From Alphaproteobacteria bacterium (GTDB lineage: Bacteria; Pseudomonadota; Alphaproteobacteria; Micavibrionales; CSBR16-224), in NCBI GenBank assembly GCA_007116755.1, contig SKHU01000101.1:1-7477 (forward strand): 7,477 nt of DNA, in the 5' to 3' direction. A model generated the notes under the pieces. It worked only from the letters and a program-made list of their open reading frames with translations, was not told where the DNA came from and did not search any database. Shown here in pieces: positions 5,649 to 7,477 of this stretch. A program made the position numbers and the translations under genes. Positions within the stretch are counted from its first letter, which is position 1. Each line of letters opens with the position of its first letter.

Positions 5649-7040
5649 ATGTTACGCGCAATCTGGTTTCTGTTACGTCTCGGCCTGCTGATCGCAGCGG
5701 TCGGCTGGGTCATGGCGAATCCGGGCGAGGTGCGCATCGACTGGCAAAACTATACGATCGAAACCTCGACACAGGTGCTGCTATTCGCCGTTGTTTTTCT
5801 GATTGTGATTTTCATGATATTCGGGCGGATATACCGCGCTTTTATCTCCGTGCCGAAATCCGTGCGCCGCTGGCGTGAGGCACAGGCGCGCGAAAACGCC
5901 TATCTGGCCATCACGCGCGGTCTGGCGGCTGTGGCGGCAGGGGATTCCGGCAATGCCGGACGCCATGCGCGGCGCGCAAAAAAACTGCTGCCCGAAGCCC
6001 CGCTGACCGGACTTTTGACGGCGCAGGCCGCACTGATGTCCGATGACAAAAAAACCGCAAGACGGGAATTTGAAACGCTGCTGGATGACGAAAACGCCGC
6101 GTTTTTCGGAATCCGCGGATTGATGCGTCTGGCCGCGGCCGATAATGATCAGGATCGCATGATCGAATTGATGGAACATGCCGAAACCGTCGCACCGAAA
6201 CAGCCGTGGATCGTGCTGCATCTGTTTGAAAACGAGGCGCGGCAGGGCGACTGGCAAAAGGCCGAGCAAAGCCTGTCGAAAGCCGTAAGGCTGGGCGCAC
6301 TTGACCGCACCATCGGCGAAAAACACCGGCAGGCGCTGCTGCTGGCACGCGGTATGGAGGCCGAACAGCAGGATCTGCTGCATACGGCGCTGCGGCTGGC
6401 GAAAAAATCATGGCGCATCGATACGTCTTTTATTCCCGCCGCTGTTTTCTATGCGCAGCTGCTTTTGCAAACCAACAAGCAGCGCAGCGCCATCAAAACC
6501 GTAGAAAAAACATGGCGGCAACAGCAGCATCCCGATCTGCAGGATTTGTGGCTTTCCATGCTGCCGCCGCTGCGCAAGAAAAACGCCAATGAAAAAGATT
6601 ATGCGGAAAACCGCTATTACTGGGTGCGGCGGCTGTACCGCCTTGCACCGCATGGCAGCCTGTCCTGTGCGATGATGGGACAGGCGGCGATAGCAGCGGA
6701 AAAATGGGAGGAAGCGCGCCGCCTCTGTAAACAGGCCGGCGATTACCGCAGTCTGGCGCGGCTGGAAATTCTCGACGGCGGCGACGAAACCAAAGCGCGC
6801 GAATGGCTGGAAATGGCCGTGGATCTGTCTGCGCATCCCGCATGGGCCTGTATATCCTGCGGCCATGCGGAGAGGCACTGGGCACCGCTGTGCCGCAGCT
6901 GCCGCTCCTTCAATACCGCCGAATGGTCGTCGGCGCATGCGGGATTCGGATTTGACCGCATAAAGCCGCTGCCCGAACCGCAAAACGAGGACAATATTAT
7001 CGCCCCGCCTCCGGCAAAAGACCGGAGTTCCGTAAAATAA
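5649..7040 (+). CDS. hemY: HemY-family inner-membrane TPR protein with zinc-ribbon-like C-terminus
   Basis: This 463-residue protein has the HemY N-terminal architecture. A first transmembrane helix (about 5-23) is followed by a short loop with the family stretch NPGEVRIDWQNYTIETS (24-40). A second transmembrane helix covers about 42-58, followed by the cytoplasmic RRWREAQARENAYLAITRGLAAVAAGD region (73-99). Helical TPR-like repeats extend to about residue 395, with signs such as ARRAKKLLPEAP and SAKRA-type pairs. The end carries CISC (401-404) and CRSC (415-418) around a short loop, a rubredoxin or zinc-ribbon-like knuckle also seen in alphaproteobacterial HemY and LapB/YciM. The name comes from linkage to heme genes; the biochemical role is unsettled and this is not the protoporphyrinogen oxidase HemY of Bacillus. 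The Shine-Dalgarno is weak; the start was chosen because the first helix begins there. Confidence 0.88.
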   Translation: MLRAIWFLLRLGLLIAAVGWVMANPGEVRIDWQNYTIETSTQVLLFAVVFLIVIFMIFGRIYRAFISVPKSVRRWREAQARENAYLAITRGLAAVAAGDSGNAGRHARRAKKLLPEAPLTGLLTAQAALMSDDKKTARREFETLLDDENAAFFGIRGLMRLAAADNDQDRMIELMEHAETVAPKQPWIVLHLFENEARQGDWQKAEQSLSKAVRLGALDRTIGEKHRQALLLARGMEAEQQDLLHTALRLAKKSWRIDTSFIPAAVFYAQLLLQTNKQRSAIKTVEKTWRQQQHPDLQDLWLSMLPPLRKKNANEKDYAENRYYWVRRLYRLAPHGSLSCAMMGQAAIAAEKWEEARRLCKQAGDYRSLARLEILDGGDETKAREWLEMAVDLSAHPAWACISCGHAERHWAPLCRSCRSFNTAEWSSAHAGFGFDRIKPLPEPQNEDNIIAPPPAKDRSSVK

Positions 7041-7047
7041 TATTTTA

Positions 7048-7076
7048 CTGACAAAGCGCGGCAAATCTCCTATACT
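7048..7076 (+). promoter_or_regulatory. Sigma70-type promoter for the patatin gene
   Basis: CTGACA (7048-7053) and TATACT (7071-7076) are separated by exactly 17 bp and match the consensus at five of six bases each. The predicted start is about 7083, giving a leader of about 114 nt. A small stem CCTGA/TCAGG with a 10-nt loop lies in that leader. The promoter sits right after the hemY stop, so the patatin gene is probably an independent unit. Confidence 0.6.
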
Positions 7077-7196
7077 CCTCTCATGTAAAACCATTTCGTA
7101 AAAGGGCTGCCGCAATGCGCACCTGAATTCGGCAGATCAGGCGCGCAATTTGTGTATTCCCAGAAATGCCCTCTGAAAAAGACAGGAAACCCGGCT

Positions 7197-7477
7197 ATGA
7201 GCACGAAAAAACGCGTCTTTACGGTTTTGGTGATTGACGGGGGTGGTGTGCGCGGAATAATTCCCGCAAGAATTTTAAAAGAGATCGAGGAAAAAACCGG
7301 AAAACATACGAGCGAGCTGTTCGACATGATTGCCGTCACGTCAGGCGGTGCGCTTGTCGGGGCCAGTCTGACCGTGCCGTCTCCGGAAAATCCGAAAAAG
7401 CCGCGCTTTACCGCGGCGGAAGTGCTGGACACGTTCAAACGCGATGCGCCGAATATTTTTCCGCATATCAAATTCCG
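7197..7477 (+). CDS. Patatin-like phospholipase, 5' part only
   Basis: The first 93 codons of a patatin-family lipid acyl hydrolase are present; the gene runs off the right edge. The start is supported by AGGAA (7184-7188) 8 nt upstream. A beta strand VFTVLVIDGGGVRG (7-20) contains the glycine-rich oxyanion loop DGGGVRG. A helix IIPARILKEIEEKTG (21-35) follows, then SELFDMIAVTSGGALVGAS (39-57) with the presumed nucleophile Ser49. The usual GTSTGG is VTSGGA here, so the first Gly of GxSxG is Val. The rest of the region (FTAAEVLDTFKRDAPNIFPH) fits the family's typical segment before the second half. The catalytic Asp would lie beyond the window. There is no signal peptide. Possible roles range from membrane lipid turnover to a defence effector such as CapV, and the window does not decide. 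Confidence 0.85.
   Translation, partial: MSTKKRVFTVLVIDGGGVRGIIPARILKEIEEKTGKHTSELFDMIAVTSGGALVGASLTVPSPENPKKPRFTAAEVLDTFKRDAPNIFPHIKF

Noticed and set aside
7114..7196. Short upstream reading frames in the patatin leader (an MRT peptide near 7114; an ORF from 7166 overlapping the gene)
   Set aside because: No good ribosome binding sites or recognisable peptides. Chance ATGs are expected in a leader of this length.

Overview
The window looks like a chromosomal segment of an alphaproteobacterium. The main support is the cluster hemC - hemD - membrane-anchored mitofilin-like protein - hemY, a gene order I associate with Alphaproteobacteria. The prephenate dehydratase also carries alphaproteobacterial signatures (GRVADIHHLLP and LTKLESYM-type stretches). 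The core genes are GC-rich and use CGC, GGC and CTG codons. I cannot name a genus.

Layout. (1) Positions 1 to about 360 are compositionally foreign: 35% G+C over 1-150 and 37% over 151-360, by hand count. The left edge reads leftwards as the start of a Firmicutes-style lipoprotein. It overlaps, in another frame, a small unrecognised ORF with a TTG start and a perfect Shine-Dalgarno. The two appear fused near position 150, so an assembly chimera or a recombination junction is likely. (2) Positions 399-1000 hold a type II toxin-antitoxin pair, hicA then hicB, on the minus strand. Its strong promoter overlaps one of two near-identical 20-bp repeats, each holding two copies of a heptamer one helical turn apart; this is probably the autoregulatory operator. 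(3) pheA (prephenate dehydratase) lies at 1096-1953 on the minus strand and is divergent from hemC. (4) Positions 2064-7040 form the plus-strand cluster hemC, hemD (start overlaps the hemC stop), an HTH/transmembrane/coiled-coil mitofilin-like protein, and hemY. (5) Positions 7041-7477 hold a good sigma70-type promoter and the first 93 codons of a patatin-like lipid hydrolase that runs off the window.

Function. HemC and HemD convert porphobilinogen to uroporphyrinogen III, the precursor of heme and other tetrapyrroles. The mitofilin-like protein and HemY are both inner-membrane proteins with large soluble domains, and they follow the heme genes in the same direction with short gaps that show no convincing forward terminator. 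PheA makes phenylpyruvate for phenylalanine synthesis. HicAB is an accessory, self-regulated RNase/antitoxin module. The most interesting points are the HicAB operator and promoter architecture, the HTH fused to a membrane mitofilin protein, the odd composition and repeats of the hemD 3' half, alternative hairpins before hemY, and the atypical nucleophile motif of the patatin.
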